Positions 29,614 to 37,341 are shown, counted from the first letter of the stretch. The stretch is 64,000 nucleotides of DNA from Novosphingobium sp. (GCA_017745295.1 JAGHZR010000008.1:128477-192476), one strand, 5' to 3'. Numbers and translations are program-made. The notes: generated by a model from the sequence alone, not told the origin.

Positions 29614-30560
29614 TCCTGCCGCTTCCCCTGACGGCAGCCGGGAGGGGGAAGCGCAAGGTCCTCCCGGTCGCGGCGGCGCTGGTTCTGGCCACTGCCGCCG
29701 CGACACTGGCGGGCTGTGGCGGCAGCGGTGCGGGCGAGGCCGCTGCGGTGACGCGGCATGCCGCGCAGCCCACCATCGTCTCGCTCAATCCCTGTACCGA
29801 CGCCATTCTCGCCGAAGTGACCGGACCGGGGCAATTGCTGGCGATTTCCAGCTATAGCCAGGATCCGGAAAGCAGCTCGATGCCGATGGCCGAGGCGCGG
29901 CGTTACCGCGCGATCGCGGGCACGGTGGAGGAAGTGGCGACGATCCGCCCGACAGTGGTCGTCGCCAGCGCCTTCCTCGACCCGGCGAGCGAGGGGGCGT
30001 TCCGACGGCTCGGCTATCGTCTGGTGAAGATGCCGATCGCCCCGGACATTGCTTCCGCCCGCGAGCAGGTGCGAGAACTGGCGCGGCTGGCGGGTCATCC
30101 CGAGCGCGGCGAACGGCTGGTGGCGCGCATCGATGCCGCCCTGCGCCGGAGCGCGCCGCCCCCCGGTTTTCGTCAAGTTCCTGCACTCATGTGGGAATCC
30201 GGTGGACTGGTGGCCGGGGATCGGACCCTGATCGTTGACATGATGCACCGCACCGGCTTTACGAATATTGCCGGCGCGCGAGGCCTTTCCCAGGCCGATT
30301 TCCTACCCCTGGAGCACGTGCTGGCGGACCCGCCGCGCGTGGTCTTTGCGGTAGGCGACCCGCTCGCCGAGGAGGACCGAATGCTGCATCACCCGGCGCT
30401 TTCCGCGCTGACCAGTACCCGGCGTTTCATGCTGAGCCGCTCCATCCTGTGGTGCGGCGGGCCGACTATTCCCCATGCTCTGGACGAACTGGCGGCGGCG
30501 CGGCGGGCGCTGGGTTCGGCGCAGCCCTTTAATAACAGGACTGTTTCTCTCTCGCCATGA
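29610..30560 (+). CDS. btuF: Cobalamin ABC transporter substrate-binding lipoprotein BtuF
   Basis: Periplasmic binding protein of the class III metal-chelate/B12 type (316 aa). GTG start overlaps the btuB stop codon. The lipobox is LAGC with Cys36, which suggests membrane anchoring, unlike soluble E. coli BtuF. Family blocks: 'TIVSLNPCTDAILAEVTGPG', 'QLLAISSYSQDPES', 'AIAGTVEEVATIRPTVVVAS', 'ALMWESGGLVAGDRTLIVDM' and 'TGFTNIAGARGLSQADFLPL'. It should pass B12 from BtuB to BtuCD. It overlaps btuC by 4 bp. Confidence 0.9.
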   Translation: MILPLPLTAAGRGKRKVLPVAAALVLATAAATLAGCGGSGAGEAAAVTRHAAQPTIVSLNPCTDAILAEVTGPGQLLAISSYSQDPESSSMPMAEARRYRAIAGTVEEVATIRPTVVVASAFLDPASEGAFRRLGYRLVKMPIAPDIASAREQVRELARLAGHPERGERLVARIDAALRRSAPPPGFRQVPALMWESGGLVAGDRTLIVDMMHRTGFTNIAGARGLSQADFLPLEHVLADPPRVVFAVGDPLAEEDRMLHHPALSALTSTRRFMLSRSILWCGGPTIPHALDELAAARRALGSAQPFNNRTVSLSP

Positions 30561-31525
30561 ACCTGCGTTTCGTCCTGCTACTGGCTCTCGCGCTTGTCGT
30601 CGCGGTGCCTTTTTCGCTGCTGGCGGGCCGCGTTTGGATCAACCCCTTTTCCCCGGAACTTCAGAACGCCTCGGTGATCCTGGTGCAATTGCGGCTGCCG
30701 CGCGCGGTGCTGGCGCTCGTGCTCGGCGCGGGCCTCGGCGCGGCGGGGGCGGCGATGCAGGGGTACTTGCGCAATCCGCTGGCCGACCCCGGCCTGTTCG
30801 GCATCGCGCCGGGCGCGGCGCTGGGCGCGGTGCTCAGTTTCTGGACCGGCTATGCCTCGGCGCCGTGGATGCTGCCGCTCTTCGCGCTGATCGGCGCGGG
30901 CGGGGCGATGACGCTGCTGGCGCTGATCGCCGGGCGCGGCGGCGGCGTGGCGCTGTTCACGCTGGCCGGGCTGATGGTCTCCAGCCTTGCCGGGGCGCTG
31001 ATGAGCCTCGCCATCAGCCTCACGCCTTCGCCTTTCGCCATGAGCGAGATCGTCACCTGGATGATGGGCTCGCTGGCCGACCGCTCCTGGCGCGAGGTCT
31101 GGATCGCGACGCCGCTGACCGTGACCGGCCTCGGCGTGCTGTTCTACGCCGGGCGGGACCTCGACGCCATGACACTGGGCGAGATGGCCGCCCGCTCGCT
31201 GGGCGTGGAGCCGCTGCGGCTTCAGGCGCTGATGATCCTCGGTGTCGGCCTGATCGTCGGTTCGGGCGTGGCGGTGGCGGGGATCATCGGCTTCGTCGGC
31301 CTCATGGTGCCGCACCTCGTGCGGCCGATGACCGACCGGAAGCCGTCCTCGCTGCTCGTGCCTTCCGCCGTGGCAGGGGCGCTGCTGCTGCTTTTCGCCG
31401 ACTGTCTCTGCCGCATTCTACCGCTCGCGGGCGGGGAACTGCGCCTCGGCATCGCCCTCAGCCTGCTCGGCGCGCCGTTCTTCCTGCGGCTGCTGCTGAG
31501 GATGCGGCGGGGGATGGTGGCATGA
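30557..31525 (+). CDS. btuC: Cobalamin ABC transporter permease BtuC (FecCD family)
   Basis: Inner-membrane permease (322 aa) with about ten helices. FecCD-family blocks are 'LRLPRAVLALVLGAGLGAAG', 'AAMQGYLRNPLADPGLFGIA', 'ALGEMAARSLGV'-like 'TLGEMAARSLGVEP' and 'GIIGFVGLMVPHLVRPM', the last being the loop contacting the ATPase. ATG overlaps the btuF stop codon (ATGA), and its own end overlaps btuD likewise, which indicates tight coupling. Confidence 0.93.
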   Translation: MNLRFVLLLALALVVAVPFSLLAGRVWINPFSPELQNASVILVQLRLPRAVLALVLGAGLGAAGAAMQGYLRNPLADPGLFGIAPGAALGAVLSFWTGYASAPWMLPLFALIGAGGAMTLLALIAGRGGGVALFTLAGLMVSSLAGALMSLAISLTPSPFAMSEIVTWMMGSLADRSWREVWIATPLTVTGLGVLFYAGRDLDAMTLGEMAARSLGVEPLRLQALMILGVGLIVGSGVAVAGIIGFVGLMVPHLVRPMTDRKPSSLLVPSAVAGALLLLFADCLCRILPLAGGELRLGIALSLLGAPFFLRLLLRMRRGMVA

Positions 31526-32301
31526 GCTTCGGCGCCGACAACGTGACGGTCGCGGGCCGCCTCGACGGCGTTTCGCTCAATTGCCGCCGGGGCATGATCA
31601 CCGCGATCTGCGGCCCTAACGGAGCGGGCAAGTCGACGCTGCTTTCGGTCATCGCCGGGCTGGTCAGGCCCGATTCCGGGCAGGCGGTGATGGGCGGACG
31701 TCCGCTCACCGCCGTCTCGCTCGCCCAGCGGTCGCAGTGGATCGGCTATCTGCCGCAGATGCCGGAAGTGGCCTGGGACGTCTCGGTGGAAGTGCTGATC
31801 TCGCTCGGCCGCCTGCCCTGGCGCGGCGCTCCCGCCACCGAGACGCAGGCGGCGATCGAGGATGCCATCGCCGCGATGGACCTTCAGGACCTTCGCCACC
31901 GTCCGGTCTCGACCCTCTCCGGCGGCGAGCGCGCCCGCGCGCTGATGGCCCGCGTGCTGGCGACCCAGCCCGGCTGGCTGCTCGCGGACGAACCGTTCGC
32001 CAGCCTCGACCTCGCCCACGGGCTGGCGCTGATGCAGCGCCTGCGCCAGCAGGCACGGTCGGGGAAGGGCGTGGTTCTCGTCCTCCACGACCTGGCGACG
32101 GCGATGAACCATGCCGATCAGGTACTGGTGCTGGCCAAGGGGCGGGTAGAGGCGGAAGGCCCGCCCGAAATGGCCCTCTCGCGCGAAGTCGTCAGCCGCG
32201 TGTGGAACTGCCCCGCGCACTGGCTCGGCGAACCCGGCGAACGCGCGCTTTCGATCGGCGCTCCGGCACCGCTGGCAGTGGACTTTCGGCAGCAGTTCTA
32301 G
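31522..32301 (+). CDS. btuD: Cobalamin ABC transporter ATP-binding protein BtuD
   Basis: Cytoplasmic ATPase of the B12 importer (259 aa). Walker A 'GPNGAGKST' (residues 31-39), Q-loop 'IGYLPQMPEVAWD', signature 'LSGGERARALMARVL', Walker B 'GWLLADEPFASLDLAHGL' and H-loop 'VVLVLHDLATAMNHAD' are intact. The ATG at 31522 overlaps the btuC stop codon by 4 bp; a much longer upstream frame antisense-like to known domains was ignored. Last gene of the riboswitch-controlled operon. Confidence 0.93.
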   Translation: MSFGADNVTVAGRLDGVSLNCRRGMITAICGPNGAGKSTLLSVIAGLVRPDSGQAVMGGRPLTAVSLAQRSQWIGYLPQMPEVAWDVSVEVLISLGRLPWRGAPATETQAAIEDAIAAMDLQDLRHRPVSTLSGGERARALMARVLATQPGWLLADEPFASLDLAHGLALMQRLRQQARSGKGVVLVLHDLATAMNHADQVLVLAKGRVEAEGPPEMALSREVVSRVWNCPAHWLGEPGERALSIGAPAPLAVDFRQQF

Positions 32302-32324
32302 ATGACGCCCGATTAAAACTCTGT

Positions 32325-32353
32325 CGTCATCCCAGCGAAAGCTGGGACCGCTG
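32325..32353. repeat. Left 29-bp inverted palindrome of the GIY-YIG unit
   Basis: It contains the hairpin CCCAGCGAAAGCTGGG (stem of 6, GAAA loop) preceded by CGTCAT and followed by ACCGCTG. It is the exact reverse complement of 32680-32708. It starts 23 bases after the btuD stop codon. Confidence 0.9.
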
Positions 32354-32376
32354 CCGGTTTACGGTACGCTGCGGGC

Positions 32377-32661
32377 ATGGGCGGCTGGACCTACATTCTC
32401 ACGAACAAGCCTCGCGGCGTTCTCTATATCGGCGTGACCGGCAATATTGCGGCGCGGATGATGCAGCACCGGGCGGGGACAGGTTCCGCCTTTTGCCGGA
32501 AGTACGGGCTGAAGCAGCTTGTGCTGGCGGAGGAGCACGGGGAGATTGTCGACGCGATAAGGCGTGAGAAGGCCATGAAAGCGTGGAAGCGGGACTGGAA
32601 GATCGCGCTTGTTGAAGAGCGTAATCCATCGTGGCGCGATCTCTTTGAGCATCTTGTCTGA
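32377..32661 (+). CDS. GIY-YIG nuclease domain protein
   Basis: Stand-alone GIY-YIG endonuclease domain (94 aa), of the small UvrC-N/YhbQ-like type. Motifs: 'WTYILTNKPRGVLYIGVTGN' (GIY equivalent YIL, then YIG), catalytic-Arg region 'IAARMMQHRAGTGSAF', and the helix with the metal-binding Glu 'AIRREKAMKAWKRDWKIALV'. It is the whole coding content of a 384-bp unit bounded by perfect 29-bp inverted palindromes, with 23 bases before the ATG and 18 bases after the stop. The role is not established: candidates are a mobile-element nuclease or a structure-specific DNA nuclease. Confidence 0.9.
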   Translation: MGGWTYILTNKPRGVLYIGVTGNIAARMMQHRAGTGSAFCRKYGLKQLVLAEEHGEIVDAIRREKAMKAWKRDWKIALVEERNPSWRDLFEHLV

Positions 32662-32679
32662 GACGGTGCGCCTGGCCGA

Positions 32680-32708
32680 CAGCGGTCCCAGCTTTCGCTG
32701 GGATGACG
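32680..32708. repeat. Right 29-bp inverted palindrome of the GIY-YIG unit
   Basis: Exact inverted copy of 32325-32353 (hairpin CCCAGCTTTCGCTGGG followed by ATGACG). A related single arm (TCCCGGCTTTCGCCGGGATG) lies at 48741-48760. Confidence 0.9.
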
Positions 32709-32795
32709 GGGTAGAGTGAATGCAAAACCGCCGCCCCGTTTCCGGAGCGGCGGCTTGTACGTCGGTAGCGGGAGGCACCGGCCTCCCACGCCCTG

Positions 32796-34958
32796 TTACT
32801 GAGCCTTCGGCGCCAGACCGCGCGCCTCCAGCATCGGTTCGACTTGCGGGTCATGCCCCGTGAAATCGCGGTAGAGTTCCGCGAAGTCCTTCGTATGGCC
32901 CTGGCCGAGGAACGACTTGCGGATGTGGTCGCCGTTGGCGCGGGTCATGCCGCCGTGCTTGACCACCCAGTCCCAGCCGTCGTGCGCCAGCATCTCGGTC
33001 CAGATGTACGAGTAGTAGCCCGCCGCATAGCCGTTGTCCCAGATATGGCGGAAGTACGGGGTCTTGTAGCGTGGTGGGATCAGGTCGGTGTTGAGACCCG
33101 TGGCGGCCAGCGCCTTGGCCTCGAAGGCCATCGGCGGCTGCGCGGCTTCCTCGGGCGAGAGCTGGTGCCACTGGATGTCGAGCATCGCCGCCGACAGCGT
33201 TTCGCCGAGGCCCAGACCCTGGTTGAAGGTCTTCGCCGCCTCGATCTTGGCGATCAGCTCGGCGGGGATCGCCTGACCGGTCTGGTAGTGCTTGGCGTAG
33301 TGGTTCAGCACGGCCGGGATCGTCGCGAAGTTCTCGTTGAACTGGCTGGGGAACTCCACGAAGTCGCGCGCGGTGTTGGTGCCCGAGAGCGAGGGGTACT
33401 TTTGGCTGGCGAAGAAGCCGTGCAGCGCGTGGCCGAATTCGTGGAACATGGTCTCCACGTTGTCGAAGCTGACCAGCGCGGGCTGGCCTTCGGCGGGGGC
33501 CGGGATGTTCAGCGTATTGCTGACGACGGGCTTTTCACCCAGCAGGTAGGACTGCTCGACGAAGTTGTTCATCCAGGCGCCGCCCCGCTTGTTGGAGCGG
33601 GCGAAGGGATCGTAGTAGAAGATCGCCAGCGAGGTGCCGTCGGCATCGAAGACTTCGTAGGCGCGCATCGTCGGGTGATAGACCGGCAGGTCGGTGCGGC
33701 GCTTGAAGGTCAGGCCATAGGTCTGGTTGGCGGCGTAGAACACGCCGTCTTCCAAGGTGCGCCAGACTTCGAAGTAGGGCTTGATCTGGTTTTCATCGAG
33801 GTCGTACTTCGCCTTGCGAACCTTCTCGGCGTAGTAGGACCAGTCCCACGGCTCCAGCTTGATCGCCTGACCGTCAGCCTTTGCGGCGGCTTCGAGCAGG
33901 GCGGCCTCGCGGTCTTGCGTGGCGCGCAGGGCGGGGACGAAGCCCTTCATGAATTCCATCGCCTTGGCGGGCGTCTTCACCATGCGGTCGTACATCTGGT
34001 ACGTCGCGAAGTCGGGGGCGCCGAGCAGCTTCGCCTTCTTGGCGCGCAAGGTGGCGATCTGCGTGACCATCGCCGTGGTGTCGTATTCGTCGCCGCCGGA
34101 CGTGCGGTTGACGCTGGCGTCCCACAGGATCTTGCGGCTGGCACGGTTGTTGAGGCTGGTGAGCGCGGCCTGCTGGGTGGTGTTGTCCAGCGCCAGCATG
34201 AACTTGCCCGCATGGCCCTTGTCGGCGGCGAGCTTGGCGGCGGCGGCGATCTCGGCCTCGGAGAGACCGTCGAGCTGCGCGGCGGTGTCGAACAGCGGCG
34301 CCTTGGCGGCGGTGGCCGTGGTCAGCTTCTGCGCGAAGGCGGTTTCGAGCTTGGCGATCTCGAGGTTCATCGCCTTCAGCTCGACCTTCTGCTCGGCCGA
34401 GAGCAGGGCGCCGCGATGGACGAACTTGTCGTATGTCGTCGCCAGCAGCATGGCGTCCTCGCCGGTGAGGGCCTTGCCCCGGGCGCTGTCATGGACGGCC
34501 TTGACGCGGGCAAACAGGGCGTCGTCGAGGTAGATATCGTCGTTCAGCGCGGAAATCTGCGGGCTGACGGCGGTGTCGATGGCGTCGAGCGCGTCGCTGG
34601 TATTGGCCGAGGTGAGCTGGCTGAACACGTTGTAGGCGCGGTCATAGAGCGTGCCCGCGCGTTCCAGCGCGACGATCGTATTCTCGAACGTCGGGACCGA
34701 GCGGACGACGGTGATGGCACGGATCTCGCGGCGCTTGGCGGCGATTCCGGCCTCGATCGCGGGCTGCCAGTCGGTGTCCTTGTACTGGGTGAAGTCCGGG
34801 GCATGGAACGGCAGCGTGCTGGGCTTGGCGAAGGGGCCGGTGTAGGTCGCGGCAGCGGTCTTTTCAGCAGTCTTCGCATTTGCCGTCACGGAAAATCCTC
34901 CAAGCAAGGCGGCACCGAGCACGAGGGGAGCGGCGGCGGCCATGAGCCGGGTCTTCAT
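32796..34958 (-). CDS. M3 family metallopeptidase (peptidyl-dipeptidase Dcp-like)
   Basis: Exported zinc oligopeptidase (720 aa). A signal peptide (MKTRLMAAAAPLVLGAALLG... near ANA) directs it to the periplasm. The M3 zinc motif is in 'ETMFHEFGHALHGFFASQ' with the downstream Glu in 'RDFVEFPSQFNENF', and 'GLGLGETLSAAMLDIQWHQL', 'GYAAGYYSYIWTEMLAHD' are typical of Dcp/thimet-type enzymes. ATG at 34958 is preceded by GGAG; longer frames add no signal peptide. It probably degrades peptides from the C-terminus. Confidence 0.93.
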   Translation of the reverse strand: MKTRLMAAAAPLVLGAALLGGFSVTANAKTAEKTAAATYTGPFAKPSTLPFHAPDFTQYKDTDWQPAIEAGIAAKRREIRAITVVRSVPTFENTIVALERAGTLYDRAYNVFSQLTSANTSDALDAIDTAVSPQISALNDDIYLDDALFARVKAVHDSARGKALTGEDAMLLATTYDKFVHRGALLSAEQKVELKAMNLEIAKLETAFAQKLTTATAAKAPLFDTAAQLDGLSEAEIAAAAKLAADKGHAGKFMLALDNTTQQAALTSLNNRASRKILWDASVNRTSGGDEYDTTAMVTQIATLRAKKAKLLGAPDFATYQMYDRMVKTPAKAMEFMKGFVPALRATQDREAALLEAAAKADGQAIKLEPWDWSYYAEKVRKAKYDLDENQIKPYFEVWRTLEDGVFYAANQTYGLTFKRRTDLPVYHPTMRAYEVFDADGTSLAIFYYDPFARSNKRGGAWMNNFVEQSYLLGEKPVVSNTLNIPAPAEGQPALVSFDNVETMFHEFGHALHGFFASQKYPSLSGTNTARDFVEFPSQFNENFATIPAVLNHYAKHYQTGQAIPAELIAKIEAAKTFNQGLGLGETLSAAMLDIQWHQLSPEEAAQPPMAFEAKALAATGLNTDLIPPRYKTPYFRHIWDNGYAAGYYSYIWTEMLAHDGWDWVVKHGGMTRANGDHIRKSFLGQGHTKDFAELYRDFTGHDPQVEPMLEARGLAPKAQ

Positions 34959-35150
34959 CGTTGTTTTCTCCTGGCTTCGGCAACCCGAAAGACTATCCGC
35001 AGCGCCTCCCTGTGGCGGTGCGGATGGGTGCCGAGGTAATCGAGGAGCGGGGTTGAAGCGCAGAAAACCGGGGCTTGCAAGCACGGGTCAGGCCTGCGGA
35101 AGCACCTTGCGCAAATGACGTATGCGACGTTTCATCGCGCATACGAATAC

Positions 35151-35183
35151 GCGCCGGAACGCAATCAAGTTACGTTCCGGCGC
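35151..35183 (-). terminator. Hairpin in the 34959-35602 gap
   Basis: GCGCCGGAACG and CGTTCCGGCGC form a perfect 11-bp stem around an 11-base loop, without a T-run. It lies 48 bases beyond the stop codon of the small minus-strand ORF at 35232-35390 and could be its terminator. The rest of the gap holds that ORF and an R4 repeat. Confidence 0.45.
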
Positions 35184-35231
35184 GCCGTCCGGTCGGTCCA
35201 ACAGGGGAATCGGCCGACAGGGGATGGGGGA

Positions 35232-35390
35232 TCAGCTCGTGCGGAAGCGACCGTTGGTCCATACGAGCATGGGATCGGTGCCGTCCTCATGGTCGCGGCG
35301 ATTTTCCTCGCGCTTGCGGTCCAGGATCAGCGATCCCGTCTTGCGCGCGAAACGGCTGCGGCGAAACGGAATTTCGGCTCCGATGTTCAT
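35232..35390 (-). CDS. Possible small basic protein (52 aa)
   Basis: Short ORF with ATG at 35390 preceded by AGAGGAGA at ideal spacing. The product starts MNIGAEIPFRRSRFARKTGS and ends DPMLVWTNGRFRTS; it is rich in Arg and Asp, with no signal peptide or membrane segment. No family recognised. The good ribosome-binding site and a hairpin downstream favour a real gene, but length keeps confidence low. Confidence 0.4.
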   Translation of the reverse strand: MNIGAEIPFRRSRFARKTGSLILDRKREENRRDHEDGTDPMLVWTNGRFRTS

Positions 35391-35483
35391 TTCAGGCTCT
35401 CCTCTTTCGAGGAGAAACGCGCAGGTGAGAGGAAAGTTCCCGGACAAACAGGTCGTTTTCCTCCTGTCGATGCCTGCCACTTC

Positions 35484-35573
35484 GTCGCCCCCGCGAAGGC
35501 GGGGGTCCCCGCTTTCTTGCTACCTTTCGCCCAACCGCAAGGAGCGGGATCCCCGCCTTCGCGGGGATGACGG
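35484..35573. repeat. R4 composite inverted repeat (copy C)
   Basis: CGTCGCCCCCGCGAAGGCGG at the left and CCCCGCCTTCGCGGGGATGA at the right face each other; the inner arms CCCCGCTTTCTTG and CGCAAGGAGCGGG are also partly complementary. The same inner arms are found in copy D at 46651-46787. Confidence 0.8.
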
Positions 35574-35602
35574 GGATTGTGGGGCACTCATCGATGCAGG
35601 TG

Positions 35603-36022
35603 TCAGGCTGACAGGCCGAGCGGGAAGGGCAGCCGGGTGCCGCTCGCCGCATCGGCCAAAGTATGCGCGTCGAGTTCCGCCAGAAACGCACCCATCGCCT
35701 TGCGGAGCAGCGCGGTAAGGCCGCAGGCGCCCTGAAGCAGGCAGTTGCCGCAATCGGCGGGGCTCATGTTCGGCTCCGTCAGCCGCACGACTTCGCCCAG
35801 CGTGATCGCGCTGGCCGAGCGACCGAGGCGAAAGCCGCCGTTCCGCCCGCGCACCGTCTCCAGCAGGCCTGCATTGCCGAGCAGGTTCACTACTTTCATC
35901 GCATGGTTGCGCGAGATCGCATGGGCCTCTGCCACCTGGGCGATTGAGAACAACCGCTCGGGTTCGACGGCGGCGTGAAGCAGGATGCGCAAGGCGTAAT
36001 CGGTGTGCGCGGTGAGGCGCAA
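35603..36022 (-). CDS. nsrR: Rrf2-family regulator, NsrR-like
   Basis: Iron-sulfur transcription factor (139 aa). The Rrf2 winged helix is visible as 'RLTAHTDYALRILLHAAV' and 'AHAISRNHAMKVVNLLGN'. Three cysteines in 'PADCGNCLLQGACGLTALLR' are the [Fe-S] ligands in the NsrR spacing. I infer a TTG start at 36022, preceded by GGAGAA, because homologues begin MRLT; an ATG at 36085 would add an unlikely N-terminus inside the operator region. It is divergent from a single-domain globin gene and probably represses it until NO damages the cluster. The symbol is by similarity and context. Confidence 0.85.
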   Translation of the reverse strand: MRLTAHTDYALRILLHAAVEPERLFSIAQVAEAHAISRNHAMKVVNLLGNAGLLETVRGRNGGFRLGRSASAITLGEVVRLTEPNMSPADCGNCLLQGACGLTALLRKAMGAFLAELDAHTLADAASGTRLPFPLGLSA

Positions 36023-36041
36023 GGCGGCTTCTCCGAAAAAT

Positions 36042-36102
36042 GATGCTCTCCATTTACATCTTTTTGGATCAGCGTATAGATGCATCCAGTTTGCATCTTT
36101 TA
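36042..36102. promoter_or_regulatory. Twin NsrR-like operators between nsrR and the globin gene
   Basis: AGATGCA-TCCAGTT-TGCATCT at 36078-36098 is a perfect inverted repeat with 7-base arms, matching the NsrR consensus (AAGATGCATTT and inverse). A related copy (GATGCTCTCCATTTACATCT, 36042-36061) lies exactly 37 bases upstream in the same orientation. Together they span the divergent promoter region. Confidence 0.75.
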
Positions 36103-36117
36103 AGAGGACGAATCGAA

Positions 36118-36567
36118 ATGGCCGCTCCGCTCAGCGAACAGACTGTCGCCACGATCAAGGCGACCGCACCCGCGCTCCAGCAGCACGGGGTGGAGATCAC
36201 CACGCGCATGTACGAGCGCCTGTTCCGCAACGAGGCGGTGCGCGCGATGTTCGATCAGGCCGCGCAGGATTCGGGCGAGCAACCGCGCCGTCTCGCCGCC
36301 GCGATCCTCGGCTATGCGCAGAACGTGGACAAGCTCCAGAACCTCACCGGCGCGGTGGCGCGGATGGTCCAGCGCCATGTCGATACCGGCGTGAAGGCGG
36401 AGCACTATCCGCTGGTGGCCGAAGCCCTGCTGCCCGCGATCCGCGACGTGCTGGGCGAGGCGGCCACCGACGAAGTGCTCGCCGCCTGGGGCGAGGCCTA
36501 CTGGTTCCTCGCCGATATCCTGATCGGCAAGGAAGCCGAAGCCTACGCCGAGTTGGAAGCCGCCTGA
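36118..36567 (+). CDS. Single-domain haemoglobin (Hmp-type globin, no reductase domain)
   Basis: Bacterial globin (149 aa) similar to the N-terminal domain of flavohaemoglobin and to Vitreoscilla haemoglobin. Visible: 'EITTRMYERLFRNEAVRAMF' (B-C helices), 'LAAAILGYAQNVDKLQNL' (E helix, Gln at E7), 'RMVQRHVDTGVKAEHYPLVA' (F helix with proximal His) and 'AWGEAYWFLADILIGKEAE' (H helix). There is no FAD/NAD domain; the frame closes at 36567. ATG at 36118 has AGAGGA upstream. Regulation by the adjacent NsrR-like protein indicates NO detoxification or sensing. Confidence 0.92.
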   Translation: MAAPLSEQTVATIKATAPALQQHGVEITTRMYERLFRNEAVRAMFDQAAQDSGEQPRRLAAAILGYAQNVDKLQNLTGAVARMVQRHVDTGVKAEHYPLVAEALLPAIRDVLGEAATDEVLAAWGEAYWFLADILIGKEAEAYAELEAA

Positions 36568-36617
36568 TTCCTCCCCCTTAGGGGGAGGGGGACCACCCGA
36601 AGGGTGGTGGAGGGGCA
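36568..36617. repeat. Dispersed repeat, family H (partial copy)
   Basis: TTCCTCCCCCTTAGGGGGAG and GACCACCCGAAGGGTGGTGG: two adjacent hairpins immediately after the globin gene. The pair recurs at 46818 and, inverted, at 48966. It may also serve as the globin terminator. Confidence 0.7.
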
Positions 36618-36648
36618 CCCCCGAATTACGCGAGGGTGCCCTGCAAAA

Positions 36649-37233
36649 CTACCGCGTCCCCACGCCGCTCGCGAACTGCGCCTGGAGGTTCGCCAGCGCC
36701 GCCGCCGATACCGGCGGCAGTTCCTTCGCCGCCTTGCCCTTGCGCAGGGCGGCGCGGTCCTTTTCGGCGGGTTCGACCACGCGCACCCGCACCGCCGCCT
36801 TGCCCTTGCCGCGCACGCCGAGCGCTTCGGCGGCACCGCGCGAGAGGTCGATGATCCGCGCGCTCTCCCCGAATGGCCCGCGATCGTTGACGCGCACGAG
36901 GATGCGGCGGCCGGTGTCGAGCGCGGTGACTTCGACATAGCTCGGTAACGGCAGCGTCTTGTGCGCGGCGGTCAGCCAGTTCGGGCGGAAGCGCTCGCCG
37001 TTGGCGACCTGGTTGCCGGACTCGCCCCCATACCACGTCGCATAGCCGAGCATGTCGTAGCCGGGCTGCGCGGCGGGCGTATAAGTCGTGCCGCGCACTT
37101 TGTAGGGCGCGCCGACGCGGACCGGGCTGTCGCTGACGGGGCGGAACTTCGTACCGCCGCCGCAGGCCGCAAGGCTTGCGGTGAGGAGGATTGCGAATGC
37201 GGCCCTGAAGGCCCCCGTTAAACTGCCGCTCAT
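36649..37233 (-). CDS. rlpA: RlpA-family septal ring lytic transglycosylase (lipoprotein)
   Basis: Lipoprotein (194 aa) with lipobox SLAAC (Cys24). The double-psi beta-barrel of RlpA is visible: 'GYATWYGGESGNQVANGERF', 'NWLTAAHKTLPLPSYVEV', 'RRILVRVNDRGPFGESARI', 'IDLSRGAAEALGV', including the catalytic Asp in 'VNDRGPF'. RlpA cleaves denuded glycan strands at the septum. The C-terminal SPOR domain of E. coli RlpA is absent; the end is a Lys/Ala tail. A second RlpA-type gene lies at 49830-50360. Confidence 0.9.
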   Translation of the reverse strand: MSGSLTGAFRAAFAILLTASLAACGGGTKFRPVSDSPVRVGAPYKVRGTTYTPAAQPGYDMLGYATWYGGESGNQVANGERFRPNWLTAAHKTLPLPSYVEVTALDTGRRILVRVNDRGPFGESARIIDLSRGAAEALGVRGKGKAAVRVRVVEPAEKDRAALRKGKAAKELPPVSAAALANLQAQFASGVGTR

Positions 37234-37341
37234 GCGCGGGTCCTAGCCTTGTAGCGTGCAGACTGTCCATGCCGGTGCCCATGCCTTTTGGGGGAACCGC
37301 GCGGCATCGGGGCAGGTTGTGCAGGGTCGAAGGAGTCAGGC

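Noticed and set aside
32844..35039. 731-codon plus-strand frame opposite the M3 peptidase
   Set aside because: Antisense artefact of codon bias; the peptidase has signal peptide and zinc motif.
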